A stretch of 64,000 nt of DNA from PALSA-129 sp050014595 (GTDB taxonomy: Bacteria; Acidobacteriota; Terriglobia; Bryobacterales; Bryobacteraceae): positions 28,285 to 92,284 of the forward strand of contig JBEKDA010000026.1 in NCBI GenBank assembly GCA_050014595.1, written 5' to 3'. The position numbers were made by a program, and so were the translations under genes. Shown here one piece after another: positions 50,863 through 60,247 of this stretch; positions within the stretch are counted from its first letter, which is position 1; each line of letters opens with the position of its first letter. The notes beneath the pieces were generated by a model. That model did no database searches. It was not told the origin of the DNA and saw only the letters and a list, made by a program, of their open reading frames with translations.

Positions 50863-53811
50863 TCAATTTGACGCGCGCAGTTTCTCGTATTCGCGCCGGG
50901 CTTCCAGCAGGACGGGCAGATCCGCGTCGGCATCTTTCCACAACGCGAAAAAGTCCTGGTAGGCCTTGCGGCTCTTGGCCACATCGCCGGTGAGCGCCGC
51001 GGCGCGCGCCAGCCCGAGATGGGCCAAGGGATAAACGTTGTTGAATGGCGCCCAGCCCCGGCGATCCAGAATCTCCTGAAACTGCGCCGCCGCCTCGGCG
51101 CCCATGTGCAGTCCCAGGTACACCTCGCCGCGACAATAGATCAGAAGAAGGCCCCTGGCGCCGCCGTAGGGATTGGCTACGCGCAGATCCTGGATGGCGG
51201 TTGTCGCGTGGTTGCGACGGATGTCCGCCAGGGCACGAAGAGAGGGGAGCCACGCCTGATTCAGCCTGGTGTCCTTGGGGTAAAGCTTCGCCAACTCGCC
51301 GGCAGTTGCCAGCGTCCGGCCGGCATCGCCACAAAGAGCCGAAGCGAGCACAACATCCATCAGTGTGGGCGCCGCGTGCGCCAGTTCCAATGCCCTCCGG
51401 TTGTCGTCTCCAGCCTGCCTGCACTGGCCCAGCACGGCTTCGTCCGAGGCCAGGACAGCCATGGTGTACGCGGCTATATCCTTGGAATTGCGGCTTAGCT
51501 GGATCTCCATCCAGCGCTGGGCGAATTCGCGCTCGCGCCGCATCTGACCCTGGAACGACGCCGCGTAGGCTTGGTAGTTCAAGGCAATTGTCTGGTCGGG
51601 CTGGGCGCTCGCCCATTCGAGCTGCCGCTTCATCTCAGCGGTCTCCCCGTTTAGGAAAGCGACCACGTAGAGGAAGTAATGACAACCGATGGAATCCATC
51701 TTTTGTGCGGCTGCCTGAACACACACCTCTTTCGCCTCGGCCAACCGATTGAGTGCAACGAATCTAGACGCCAGATTCAAGTTAGCTATAGCGCTTGGGA
51801 GCAACCGGAGGCTTTCGCGATCCGCCGCTAAAGCTTTATCGTATTGCCCGGTACCGGCATACGCTAAGCCAAGGTGGCTCCACGCGGTGCCGGACCGCGG
51901 ATATGTCTGAGTCGCGGTTTCCAACGTCTCAATCGCCCGATCCGTTTCTCCCGTGACCACACGATAATACCATTCCTCGATGATCAGCCGTTCCAGTTCG
52001 CTGGTGCGGTCGCGAAGCTCGAATGCTTTGCGCGCAGATTCGTCACTGAGCTCCGACTCTCCGAGATTGGAATAAAAGGTCGAAAGCGCGAGGTGTGCCA
52101 TGGCGAAGTTCGGGTCCAATTCGATAGCTCGCCGAGCGTACGGGATGGCGCCCCGACTGTCGTTCGCAAAATTCTTCTGCCGAGCCAGGGAGTAGGCCTT
52201 GAGGGCCTCCAGCGACGAGGTGGTGACCTGTTGAAGCGACGCATCGTATTTCTGAATCGAGGCCAGCGATTCTCCGAGCTTCCGGCGCAGTTGGGTGGCC
52301 GCGCCTCCCAGCGCGTGCAGAACCCGCTCCTTGCTTTCGGCCTCCACCTGCACGCGGGCGATGGCCTCGCTGCTGGCGGCGTTAACCGCCTCAAGTGTCA
52401 GAACGTAATGGCTGCCGAGCGCGGAAATCGATCCCTCGATCAACGCTTTGACTCCCTGCCGCTGGCAAATCTCGCGGCCGATTTCGTTGGTGATGCGATC
52501 CTCGGGCGGGCGGCCCATGAAACGCAGGGTCTCGCGGATGCGCTCGTCGGCCAGAATACTCAGGAAGGGCGACTGTTCAAGTTGCGCCGCCAGCCCCTGC
52601 TTGAGCGCGTCGTCAAAGACCGCGTCGCCGGTGGTATTGACGAAATCCGCCAGCAAGATGGTGTCTTTGTCGGTCAACGCCGGAGCCTGCCTGGAGTAGA
52701 AGAACAGCCCCGCTGCCGCCAGCGCGACCGCCAGCAGTGAGAACCCCGCGGCTTTGCGGTGTCGCGTGATTCGGCCGATGTGCTCACCACTGGAAACGCT
52801 GCGCGCCGGTTCGACAGCGACCGGCGCTCCGGCGCCTGCCCGAAGCTCTTCCAGCATGATCCGCGCGTCGTCGATGTGCTGGAAACGGCTCTCCGGGTCC
52901 TTGCGCAAGCAGCGGCGGATCAGCTTATCGACTTCCTCCGGCACTCCGTCCAGCAGTTTCGGTTCCGTCGTGGCAACGGCGGTCAGCGCGGCGGTGATGG
53001 TCTCGCCCGGAAACGCCCGGCGGCCGCTCAGCAGTTCGTACAGGATGCAGCCGAAGGCGAAGATGTCGCTGCGCGCGTCGGCGGGCTTGCCTTCGATCTG
53101 CTCGGGCGCCATGTAGCCCGGCGTGCCTGCCAGCCCGACGGTCTGAGTGGATGCCGCCGCGCCCTCCGGCTCAGCCAGTTTCGCCAGCCCGAAATCCAGC
53201 ACCTTGACCGACCCCTTCTGCGTCACCAGAATGTTGCCTGGCTTCAGGTCGCAATGCACGATGCCCGCCGCGTGCGCCGCTGCCAGGGCATCGGCTATCT
53301 GAATCCCGTACTCGATTGCCTGCTTCACCGGAAGCGGACCTTTGAGCGGCCGGCCGTCGACCCACTCCATAGCGAGGTACGGCGAACCTTCGTGCTCGCC
53401 GACTTCATAGAGCGTGGCGATGTGGGGATGGTTCAACGCCGCCACCGCGCGCGCCTCGCGCTCCCAATGGCGGCTGAATTGGGCCTTGATGAATTTGAGG
53501 GCGACGTCACGGCCCAGGCGCGTGTCCTTGGCTCTGTAGACCACGCCCATGCCACCTTCGCCGAGTCTGGCTTCGATGCGGTATTGGGCTACCGTGTCGC
53601 CGGGCGCCAGTTCGGCTGCGACCGCGAACAATTTCGCAGCCGGACTCTGCCAACTCGGCTCTTCGTTCCCTGCCAGCAACCGCTCCACTTCAGCGCGTAG
53701 GTCCGGGTCCCCGACGCAGGCTGACTCCAGGAACCGAGGCCGTTCAGATTCGGGAGTCTCCAACGCAGCGGCGAAGACTTCCTTGATTCGGGACCATCGC
53801 TCCGGTGTCAT
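50863..53811 (-). CDS. transmembrane Ser/Thr protein kinase with TPR domain
   Basis: About 982 residues. The ATG at 53811 overlaps the sigma-factor stop (ATGA); the frame opens slightly earlier. After a helical region (MTPERWSRIKEVFAAALE), the kinase domain (about 75-335) has LGEGGMG, ALKFIKA, HCDLKPGN (catalytic Asp kept, RD Arg replaced by Cys), DFGLAKL and GYMAPEQ, so it should be active. One membrane helix (about 355-372) leads to a region with DFVNTTGDAVFDDALKQGLAAQLEQSPF, then seven or more TPR-like repeats. This kinase-TPR form with an ECF partner is typical of Acidobacteria; it may control the sigma factor by phosphorylation. Confidence 0.9.
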   Translation of the reverse strand: MTPERWSRIKEVFAAALETPESERPRFLESACVGDPDLRAEVERLLAGNEEPSWQSPAAKLFAVAAELAPGDTVAQYRIEARLGEGGMGVVYRAKDTRLGRDVALKFIKAQFSRHWEREARAVAALNHPHIATLYEVGEHEGSPYLAMEWVDGRPLKGPLPVKQAIEYGIQIADALAAAHAAGIVHCDLKPGNILVTQKGSVKVLDFGLAKLAEPEGAAASTQTVGLAGTPGYMAPEQIEGKPADARSDIFAFGCILYELLSGRRAFPGETITAALTAVATTEPKLLDGVPEEVDKLIRRCLRKDPESRFQHIDDARIMLEELRAGAGAPVAVEPARSVSSGEHIGRITRHRKAAGFSLLAVALAAAGLFFYSRQAPALTDKDTILLADFVNTTGDAVFDDALKQGLAAQLEQSPFLSILADERIRETLRFMGRPPEDRITNEIGREICQRQGVKALIEGSISALGSHYVLTLEAVNAASSEAIARVQVEAESKERVLHALGGAATQLRRKLGESLASIQKYDASLQQVTTSSLEALKAYSLARQKNFANDSRGAIPYARRAIELDPNFAMAHLALSTFYSNLGESELSDESARKAFELRDRTSELERLIIEEWYYRVVTGETDRAIETLETATQTYPRSGTAWSHLGLAYAGTGQYDKALAADRESLRLLPSAIANLNLASRFVALNRLAEAKEVCVQAAAQKMDSIGCHYFLYVVAFLNGETAEMKRQLEWASAQPDQTIALNYQAYAASFQGQMRREREFAQRWMEIQLSRNSKDIAAYTMAVLASDEAVLGQCRQAGDDNRRALELAHAAPTLMDVVLASALCGDAGRTLATAGELAKLYPKDTRLNQAWLPSLRALADIRRNHATTAIQDLRVANPYGGARGLLLIYCRGEVYLGLHMGAEAAAQFQEILDRRGWAPFNNVYPLAHLGLARAAALTGDVAKSRKAYQDFFALWKDADADLPVLLEARREYEKLRASN

Positions 53812-54382
53812 CGCTGTCCTCGCGGACTCAACTGGGATTGCATCCACCCCTTGGCCATGGCCCAGTCGAGCTTGACCGTGCGCGTGGCAATGCTCATGGC
53901 GTCTGCCGTTTCTTCGACCGATAGCCCGCCGAAGTAGCGCAGTTCCACCACGCGGGCCTGCCGTGGATCTAGTTCATTGAGCCGGGCCAGAACTTCGTCC
54001 ACCGCCAGGATTTCCTCGGTCTGATCGGCGCCGGGATTCCGCTGCAAGATCTCTTCGTTCAGCGTGACCGGAATGCCGCGTTTGGCGGCGTGGCGTTTCC
54101 GCGCGTGATCCACCAGCAACCGGCGCATCAGTTGGGCTGCCACGCCCAGGAATTGCGCCCGGTTCTGCCAGTCGGCCCGGCTCTGGTCCACCAGGCGGAG
54201 GAAAGCTTCGTGCACAAGCGCCGTGGGTTGCAGCGTGTGCCCACCCGCTCGTCCCGCATCTGGTTGCCGGCGATACGGCGCAACTCCCGGTAAACCAGCG
54301 GCATCAGCCGGTCGAGTGCGTCCTTCCGGCCGAGCTTCAACTCGGCCAGCAGCTCAGTGACTTCTCCGCGAGCGTCCACCAC
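53808..54382 (-). pseudogene. ECF sigma factor (TIGR02999-like) with an apparent frameshift
   Basis: The 5' part (GEVTELLAELKLGRKDALDRLMPLVYRELRRIA) is sigma region 2 in one frame, and the 3' part (HEAFLRLVDQ...RRLLVDHARKRHAAKRG...LARLNELDPRQARVVELRYFGGLSVEETADAM) continues region 2 and holds region 4 in another. The change of frame falls near 54237 in the run CGGGTGGGCACACG, where the family expects GHTLQPTALVHEAF; one missing base would explain it. Start is probably the GTG at 54382. It may be a broken gene, programmed slippage or a sequencing error. Its stop is fused to the kinase start. Confidence 0.82.
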
Positions 54383-54482
54383 ACCAGCCAACCTTTCCGG
54401 CGGTCCTGAGATCCGGCTCCGATTATCCGCAATTTTTGCCCCGATTTCCAGCTTCTTGCGCGTTCGGGCCAGGAGCAGCGCA

Positions 54483-55064
54483 ATGAACACACGGAAATTG
54501 GCGGCGTTGATGGCTTGGATGGCGGTGGCGGGGGCTTGCTACGGCGCACAGGAACAGGTCGCGGTGGTGATCTTCGACGAAGCCGGCGTGCCCGCGGCGG
54601 TTTTGAAATCCGCCGCCGATACCGCCCGCGAGGCTTTCCGGGAAGTGGGCGTGGATACGAAGTGGAGTGTGTGCCGCGTGTCTGAGAACCCGTCCGAACA
54701 CTGCACCCTGCCACCGGCCGGGACCTATCTGCAGGCGAAGGTCGTGCCGCCTGCACTGGAACACGGCCTGGAGTCGCGCGAGGCCCTGGGCTACGCAGTG
54801 AGTCCCAAGGGCGAGCGGGGCGTGGTTTCCTATGCCTTCTACGAGCCCGTAAAGAAATTCGCGGAGGGCGACGGCCAGTCCGTTTCTCTGGTCCTGGGGT
54901 ACGTGATGGCCCACGAGATCGGCCACCTGTTGGGCATGAAGCACAGCCCCTCCGGGATCATGAAGCCGCAGTTCGACCGTCGCGATCTGCGCGACGCCGC
55001 GTCAGGCTTCCTGCATTTCACCGCTCCAGACGCCAAGGCCTTGCGTGCCTCCGCGGGCCATTGA
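54483..55064 (+). CDS. small secreted metzincin-like metalloprotease
   Basis: About 193 residues from ATG 54483 (AGGAG before it), with a signal peptide (about 1-22). Near the C-terminus, VMAHEIGHLLGMKHSPSGIM (about 139-158) is the extended zinc motif HExxHxxGxxH with a following Met, as in metzincins such as archaemetzincin or matrixins. There is a Cys pair (about 62 and 73). Divergent from the sigma gene; the two 5' ends are only about 100 bp apart. Confidence 0.82.
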   Translation: MNTRKLAALMAWMAVAGACYGAQEQVAVVIFDEAGVPAAVLKSAADTAREAFREVGVDTKWSVCRVSENPSEHCTLPPAGTYLQAKVVPPALEHGLESREALGYAVSPKGERGVVSYAFYEPVKKFAEGDGQSVSLVLGYVMAHEIGHLLGMKHSPSGIMKPQFDRRDLRDAASGFLHFTAPDAKALRASAGH

Positions 55065-55190
55065 GTGGATTCGCCCGGCATCTCATCGTAAACCAGGCCC
55101 TACAGGCCATCTCAGGCCGCCCCTCCGCCTTGTGTAACCGCTGACACCATGCCATACTAATTACAGGTTTTTAGGCCTATTTGTATAAAA

Positions 55191-56135
55191 ATGGTCGCAA
55201 TGGTGCCAGAACGGCGAGGGGAGCCCGGCGTGCAGGGCCTAACCGCATTTGTTTTCAATATCATGCGCTTCGCCACGCATGACGGGCCGGGCATCCGCAC
55301 GGTGGTCTTCTTCAAAGGTTGCCCCCTTTCCTGCTGGTGGTGCCACAACCCCGAAAGCCAGAGCTTCCTGCCCGACCGCCTCTACTTCACGGAGCGCTGC
55401 CGCCACTGCCTGGAATGCGCCGCCATTTGCCCCGAGCACGCCATCACCGAAGTCGGCGGCGTGGTGTACACTTCCGCCGCCTGTACTCTGTGCGGTACCT
55501 GCACCACGGTCTGCATGGCCGAGGCTCGCCAGATCGCCGGTCAGCGCTACACCTTGGACGAATTGATCGCGGAGGTCGAAAAGGACGTCGTTTTCTTCGA
55601 CGAATCCGGCGGCGGTGTCACGCTCTCCGGCGGCGAGCCCCTGTCTCAGCCGGTCTTCGTCACTTCCTTTCTGGCGGCCTGCCGCGAACGCGGCATCTCC
55701 ACTGCCCTTGAAACCTGCGGCTTCGCCCAGCCGGCCATCTTCCGGCAGGCCGCGTGCCAGGCCGGTCTGGTGCTCTTCGACCTCAAATGCGTCGACCCGG
55801 CGAAGCACCTCGAATACACCGGCGTTTCCAACGATTTGATCCTGCGCAACCTCGAACAACTGGTGGCCGATCGGCGTCCGCTCACCGTGCGCATCCCGGT
55901 AATCCCCGGCGTCAACGATTCCACCGAAGACATCGGCGGATTCGTGGAATACTTGAGCCGCCTGCGCCCCCCGGCCATCGAACTGCTCCCTTACCACCGC
56001 ATCGGCGCCGACAAGTACCGGCGCCTGGGTTTGCCCTACAAGCTCCCTGACACGCCGCAGCCGGCGGCGGCCGATCTCGCGCCCTTTCGCGATGCGTTGA
56101 CGCACGCCGGATTGAACGTGACCCTACGAGGCTGA
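55191..56135 (+). CDS. glycyl-radical-enzyme activating protein (radical SAM)
   Basis: A 314-residue protein; starts at ATG 55191, with a second ATG at 55200. The radical SAM cluster motif is CPLSCWWC (CxxxCxxC, about 44-51), preceded by ATHDGPGIRTVVFFKG, the activase signature. Two extra 4Fe-4S clusters are provided by CRHCLECAAIC and CTLCGTCTTVC (about 70-107). SGGEPL (about 146-151) follows. It installs the glycyl radical on the partner enzyme encoded 3 bp downstream. Both need low oxygen. Confidence 0.94.
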   Translation: MVAMVPERRGEPGVQGLTAFVFNIMRFATHDGPGIRTVVFFKGCPLSCWWCHNPESQSFLPDRLYFTERCRHCLECAAICPEHAITEVGGVVYTSAACTLCGTCTTVCMAEARQIAGQRYTLDELIAEVEKDVVFFDESGGGVTLSGGEPLSQPVFVTSFLAACRERGISTALETCGFAQPAIFRQAACQAGLVLFDLKCVDPAKHLEYTGVSNDLILRNLEQLVADRRPLTVRIPVIPGVNDSTEDIGGFVEYLSRLRPPAIELLPYHRIGADKYRRLGLPYKLPDTPQPAAADLAPFRDALTHAGLNVTLRG

Positions 56136-56137
56136 AT

Positions 56138-58495
56138 ATGACGGAACGAGTCGCTCAATTACGCCAGGCAAGCCTGGACACCAAGCCGTGGCTCTCGCTC
56201 GAACGCGCCGCGCTGCTCACCGAGTTTTACCGGCAGGCCGCGCCGCTCTCCCCGCCCATGCTGCGCGCCGCCTCGCTCCAGTACATCCTCGAACGCCGCA
56301 CTATCTACATCGGTCCCCAAGAGCTGATCGTCGGCGAACGCGGGCCCCGGCCCAAAGGCACGCCCACTTATCCCGAGCTCTGTTGCCACTCGCTCGAAGA
56401 CTTCCGGATCCTCCACACGCGCGAAAAGATTTCCTACTGCGTCGATGAAGAGGCCCGCCGCATCCAGCGGGAGGAGATCATCCCCTACTGGCAAGGGCAC
56501 AGCATGCGCGACCGCATGTTCGCCGAGATGACGCCCGAATGGAAGGACGCCTATGAGGCCGGCATCTTCACCGAATTCATGGAGCAGCGCGCTCCCGGTC
56601 ACACCGTCCTGGGCGACATCATTTATCGCAAAGGCCTGCTCGACCTGAAACGCGAAGTCGCCGAAAGTATCGCCCGCCTCGACTTCTTCAACGATCCGCG
56701 CGCTTACGACAAGCAGCAGCAACTGCGCGCCATGTCGATCGCCGCCGATGCCGTCATCCGCTTCGCCGAGCGCCACGCCGAAAAGGCCGAATCGCTCGCC
56801 GCCGCCGAAACCAATCCGCGGCGCAAGGCTGAGCTCGAAACAATCGCCGCCGTCTGCCGCCACGTGCCCGCGCACGCCCCGCGCAATTTCTGGGAAGCCA
56901 TACAGGCCTACTGGTTCACGCACCTCAGCGTCATCACCGAGCTGAACACCTGGGACTCCTTCAACCCCGGCCATCTCGACCAGCACCTCTATCCCTTCTA
57001 CCAGCGCGATCTCGACGGGGGCACCCTCACCCGCGAGCAAGCGCGCGAGCTGCTCGGTTGTTTCTGGGTGAAGTTCAACAACCAGCCGGCGCCGCCCAAA
57101 GTGGGAGTCACCGCCGCCGAAAGCGGCACTTACACCGATTTCTGTAACATCAACACCGGTGGCCTGAAATCCGACGGCTCCTCGGCCGTTAACGATCTTA
57201 CTTACTTAGTCCTCGATGTCATCGATGAGATGCGCCTGCTGCAGCCCTCTTCCAATCTGCAATTGAGTAAGAAGAGTCCCGACCGCTTCCTGAAGCGCGG
57301 CCTGGAAATCGTGCGCAAAGGTTGGGGCCAGCCCTCCATTTTCAACGCCGATATGGTGGTGGAAGAACTGTTGCGGCAGGGTAAGTCCATCGAAGACGCG
57401 CGCGCCGGCGGCACTTCCGGCTGTGTGGAGACCGGCGCCTTCGGAAAGGAAGCCTACATCCTCACGGGCTATTTCAACCTGCCCAAAGTTCTCGAGCTCA
57501 CTCTCACCAACGGTTTCGACGCGCGCACCGGCAAGCAGGTCGGCATCGAATCCGGCGACCCGCGCGCCTTCCAGACTTATAACGACCTGCTGGCCGCTTT
57601 CAAGCGCCAGTTACATTACCTGGTGGACGTCAAGATTCGCGGCAACAATATCATTGAGCGCCTGTATGCCCGTAATATGCCCGCGCCCTATCTGTCCTTA
57701 CTGGTTGACGATTGCATCTCGAAGGGCGGTGACTATAACGATGGCGGCCCGCGCTACAATTCCACTTACATCATGGGCGTGGCGCCCGGCACCACGACCG
57801 ACAGCCTGGCGGCCCTCAAGTATCACGTCTTCGACCACCAAAATCTTTCCATGGATGAACTTCTCGCGGCCTTGCGCGCCAATTTCGAAGGCGGCGAGAA
57901 GACCCGTCTGATGCTCTGGAACAAGACACCCAAGTACGGCAACGACGACCCCTATGCCGACGAAATCCTGGTGCAGGTTTTCAACCTCTTTTTCGATGAA
58001 ATCAACGGCCGCCCCAACACCAAAGGCGGCCATTACCGCGTGAACTACCTGAGCACCACCTGCCACGTCTATTTCGGTTCGGTGACCGGCGCCACGCCCG
58101 ACGGCCGCAAGGCCTGGGAGCCGCACTCCGACGGCATCTCGCCCGCGCAGGGCGCCGACCGCCGCGGCCCCACCGCGGTCATCAAGTCGGCCGCCAAAAT
58201 GGACCACGCCCGCACCGGCGGCACGCTCTTAAACCAGAAGTTCACGCCCAAGCTGGTGGAAGGCCCCGAAGGCCTCGACAACATGGCCCACCTGGTCCGC
58301 GCCTACTTCAAGCTGGACGGTCACCACATCCAGTTCAACGTGGTCACCGCCGAAACCCTGCGCGCAGCGCAAGCCGATCCCGAAAAGCACCGCGACCTGA
58401 TCGTGCGCGTGGCCGGCTACAGCGACTACTTCTGCGACCTGACCCCCGCCCTGCAAAACGAGATCATCACGCGCACCGAGCAGACGGGATGGTAG
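56138..58495 (+). CDS. glycyl radical enzyme, PFL2/HypD-like
   Basis: A 785-residue protein with both halves of a glycyl radical enzyme. The active-site Cys lies in GGTSGCVETGAFGKEAY (about residue 429), and the radical Gly in VRVAGYSDYF (about residue 764). The Cys-Val-Glu context resembles dehydratases rather than true pyruvate formate-lyase, and the stretch AYILTGYFNLPKVLELTL recalls trans-4-hydroxyproline dehydratase and its relatives, but I cannot assign the substrate. No proC, microcompartment or transporter gene is adjacent. The TAG stop is part of a REP-like palindrome that follows. Confidence 0.9.
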   Translation: MTERVAQLRQASLDTKPWLSLERAALLTEFYRQAAPLSPPMLRAASLQYILERRTIYIGPQELIVGERGPRPKGTPTYPELCCHSLEDFRILHTREKISYCVDEEARRIQREEIIPYWQGHSMRDRMFAEMTPEWKDAYEAGIFTEFMEQRAPGHTVLGDIIYRKGLLDLKREVAESIARLDFFNDPRAYDKQQQLRAMSIAADAVIRFAERHAEKAESLAAAETNPRRKAELETIAAVCRHVPAHAPRNFWEAIQAYWFTHLSVITELNTWDSFNPGHLDQHLYPFYQRDLDGGTLTREQARELLGCFWVKFNNQPAPPKVGVTAAESGTYTDFCNINTGGLKSDGSSAVNDLTYLVLDVIDEMRLLQPSSNLQLSKKSPDRFLKRGLEIVRKGWGQPSIFNADMVVEELLRQGKSIEDARAGGTSGCVETGAFGKEAYILTGYFNLPKVLELTLTNGFDARTGKQVGIESGDPRAFQTYNDLLAAFKRQLHYLVDVKIRGNNIIERLYARNMPAPYLSLLVDDCISKGGDYNDGGPRYNSTYIMGVAPGTTTDSLAALKYHVFDHQNLSMDELLAALRANFEGGEKTRLMLWNKTPKYGNDDPYADEILVQVFNLFFDEINGRPNTKGGHYRVNYLSTTCHVYFGSVTGATPDGRKAWEPHSDGISPAQGADRRGPTAVIKSAAKMDHARTGGTLLNQKFTPKLVEGPEGLDNMAHLVRAYFKLDGHHIQFNVVTAETLRAAQADPEKHRDLIVRVAGYSDYFCDLTPALQNEIITRTEQTGW

Positions 58496-58520
58496 CGCCG
58501 GCGATCTTGTCGCCGGCAAC
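58491..58520. repeat. REP-like palindrome (copy 4) providing a stop codon
   Basis: GGTAGCGCCGGCGATCTTGTCGCCGGCAAC is a variant of the element at 32369 and 42517. Its TAG is the stop of the glycyl radical enzyme gene. Confidence 0.75.
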
Positions 58521-58563
58521 CCGCCCCTAACTGCGACAAGGCAATCGTCTCCGCGTTGCGTCA

Positions 58564-59436
58564 ATGCAATCCCCAGAACATTTTGGTACAGTTTTGTTTA
58601 GAAGAATGCCGCCGGAAATGGACAGGATCGGCCTTTGGTCGGAGGTCAAGCTCGCTATCATCCGCGAGTACATGCCGGCGTATTCGATGCTCGTCGCGCG
58701 CCACAACTTCTACCATCTCTACATCGACGGCTTCGCGGGATACGGACTTCACGAATCGAGGACGTCCGGTGACATCGTGCCCGGAAGTCCCCTGAACGCG
58801 CTGAACACGCTTCCGCCGTTTCGGGAGTACCACTTCATCGACCTCGATCCGGCCAGGGTGGAACAGCTTCGCACCTACGCGCCGGACCGCAGCGACGTCC
58901 ATGTTCACGAGGGCGACTGCAATGATGTCCTGCTCAAATTGCTGCCTGGGGCGAGGCGCGAGGACTATCGGCGCGCCCTTTGCCTGTTGGATCCGTACGG
59001 CATCGATATTGCTTGGGAAGTAGTGGCCGCGGCCGGTGCCATGAAATCGGTTGAGATCTTCGTCAATTTCATGGTGATGGACATGAACATGAACGTCTTG
59101 CTCCACCATCCTGAAAGGGCCCTGCCAAGCCAGATCGAACGCATGAACAGGTTCTGGGGGGATGAATCTTGGCGCGAGGCCATCTACGCGAAACAGGCAA
59201 CCCTCTTCGGTGACGACGACCAGGTGAAACTTGGGGACGCCAACGCCAAGATCGCCGAAGCGTACCGCACCAGGCTGAAGGCAGTGGCTGGCTTTCGCTT
59301 CGTGCCTGAGCCGTTGCCGTTTCTGAACGATCACGGAGCTACAATCTATTACCTGTTTTTTGCATCGCCGAACGAAACGGGCCATAACATCGTCGTCGAC
59401 ATTTTCGAGAAGTATCGAAGACGGCAGGGCCTTTAA
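58564..59436 (+). CDS. tcmP: three-Cys-motif partner protein TcmP
   Basis: A 290-residue protein; ATG 58564 is shown, ATG 58606 (AGAAGA nearby) is an alternative. LWSEVKLAIIREYMPAY (about 24-40), YIDGFAGYG (about 53-61), FIDLDPARVEQL (about 91-102), HEGDCND and LLDPYG (about 141-146) give a methyltransferase-like Rossmann fold of the TcmP family. These proteins are found beside Gp37/Gp68-type three-Cys proteins, as here, with the stop and next start overlapping (TAATG). Function of the pair is not established. Confidence 0.88.
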   Translation: MQSPEHFGTVLFRRMPPEMDRIGLWSEVKLAIIREYMPAYSMLVARHNFYHLYIDGFAGYGLHESRTSGDIVPGSPLNALNTLPPFREYHFIDLDPARVEQLRTYAPDRSDVHVHEGDCNDVLLKLLPGARREDYRRALCLLDPYGIDIAWEVVAAAGAMKSVEIFVNFMVMDMNMNVLLHHPERALPSQIERMNRFWGDESWREAIYAKQATLFGDDDQVKLGDANAKIAEAYRTRLKAVAGFRFVPEPLPFLNDHGATIYYLFFASPNETGHNIVVDIFEKYRRRQGL

Positions 59437-60197
59437 TGGCAAACAGTTCACACATCGAATGGACGGACGCCACATGGAATCCCGTGACTGGGTGTTCCAA
59501 AATCAGCCCCGGCTGCAAGTATTGCTATGCCGAGCACCTCGCATATCGGTTGCAGGCGATGGGACAGGTGAATTACAGGAACGGCTTCGGTGTCACACTG
59601 CAGCCGCACATGCTCGAACATCCGTTGCGCTGGCGCCAACCGCGCCGTGTGTTTGTCAACAGCATGAGTGACCTGTTCCACGACGACGTTCCAGCCCCGT
59701 ACATCATGCGGGTATTCGACGTGATGGCACAAGCACCCTGGCATCAATACCAGGTGCTCACGAAGCGCTCTGAGCGGCTCCTGGAGTTGAACCCAATCCT
59801 GAAGTGGCAACCCCAGATATGGATGGGTGTGAGCGTTGAAAACGAAGACTACCTCTTTCGAGTAGAGCACCTGAGAAGAACCGGCGCCGCCATCAAATTC
59901 CTCAGCATTGAGCCGCTTCTCGGCCGGCTTCGGAACTTGAGACTTCGCGGGATTGACTGGGTGATCGTCGGTGGCGAGTCCGGGCCACATGCGCGCCCGA
60001 TGGATCCCGCGTGGGTCAGAGAGCTTCGAGACCGGTGCGGATCTGCCCACGTCCCGTTCTTCTTTAAGCAATGGGGTGGGGTCTTCAAATCCAGAACAGG
60101 CCGCATCCTGGACGGAAGGAAGTGGGACGAATTGCCTCCTCATATGGTTCAGCCCACTCCTCGTGCGGCCCGTCCGGAACTTGTTGTCCTCGCCTAA
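59436..60197 (+). CDS. DUF5131 / phage Gp37-Gp68-family three-Cys protein
   Basis: A 253-residue protein. The N-terminus IEWTDATWNPVTGCSKISPGCKYCYAE holds three Cys (residues 20, 27 and 30) in a C-x6-C-x2-C motif resembling a radical-SAM cluster site. VNSMSDLFHDDVP, VLTKRSERL, WMGVSVENEDY, FLSIEPLLG, VIVGGESGPHARPM and FFFKQWGG are all typical of the family. Translated together with TcmP. Members occur in phages and mobile or defence-like loci; the reaction is unknown. Confidence 0.9.
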   Translation: MANSSHIEWTDATWNPVTGCSKISPGCKYCYAEHLAYRLQAMGQVNYRNGFGVTLQPHMLEHPLRWRQPRRVFVNSMSDLFHDDVPAPYIMRVFDVMAQAPWHQYQVLTKRSERLLELNPILKWQPQIWMGVSVENEDYLFRVEHLRRTGAAIKFLSIEPLLGRLRNLRLRGIDWVIVGGESGPHARPMDPAWVRELRDRCGSAHVPFFFKQWGGVFKSRTGRILDGRKWDELPPHMVQPTPRAARPELVVLA

Positions 60198-60247
60198 GGC
60201 ACGGCGCACCACGACACGATCCGCGTGCCCGGGAATCGCTGCCGCCC

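Noticed and set aside
46018..51616. Very long minus-strand frames opposite GH51 (46018-47634) and GH27/kinase end (49112-51616)
   Set aside because: Both lie on recognised genes on the other strand or in another frame and show no family features.
58564..60197. A prophage remnant, because Gp37/Gp68 is a phage family name
   Set aside because: No integrase, structural, lysis or attachment sequence is nearby; the pair stands between metabolic genes.
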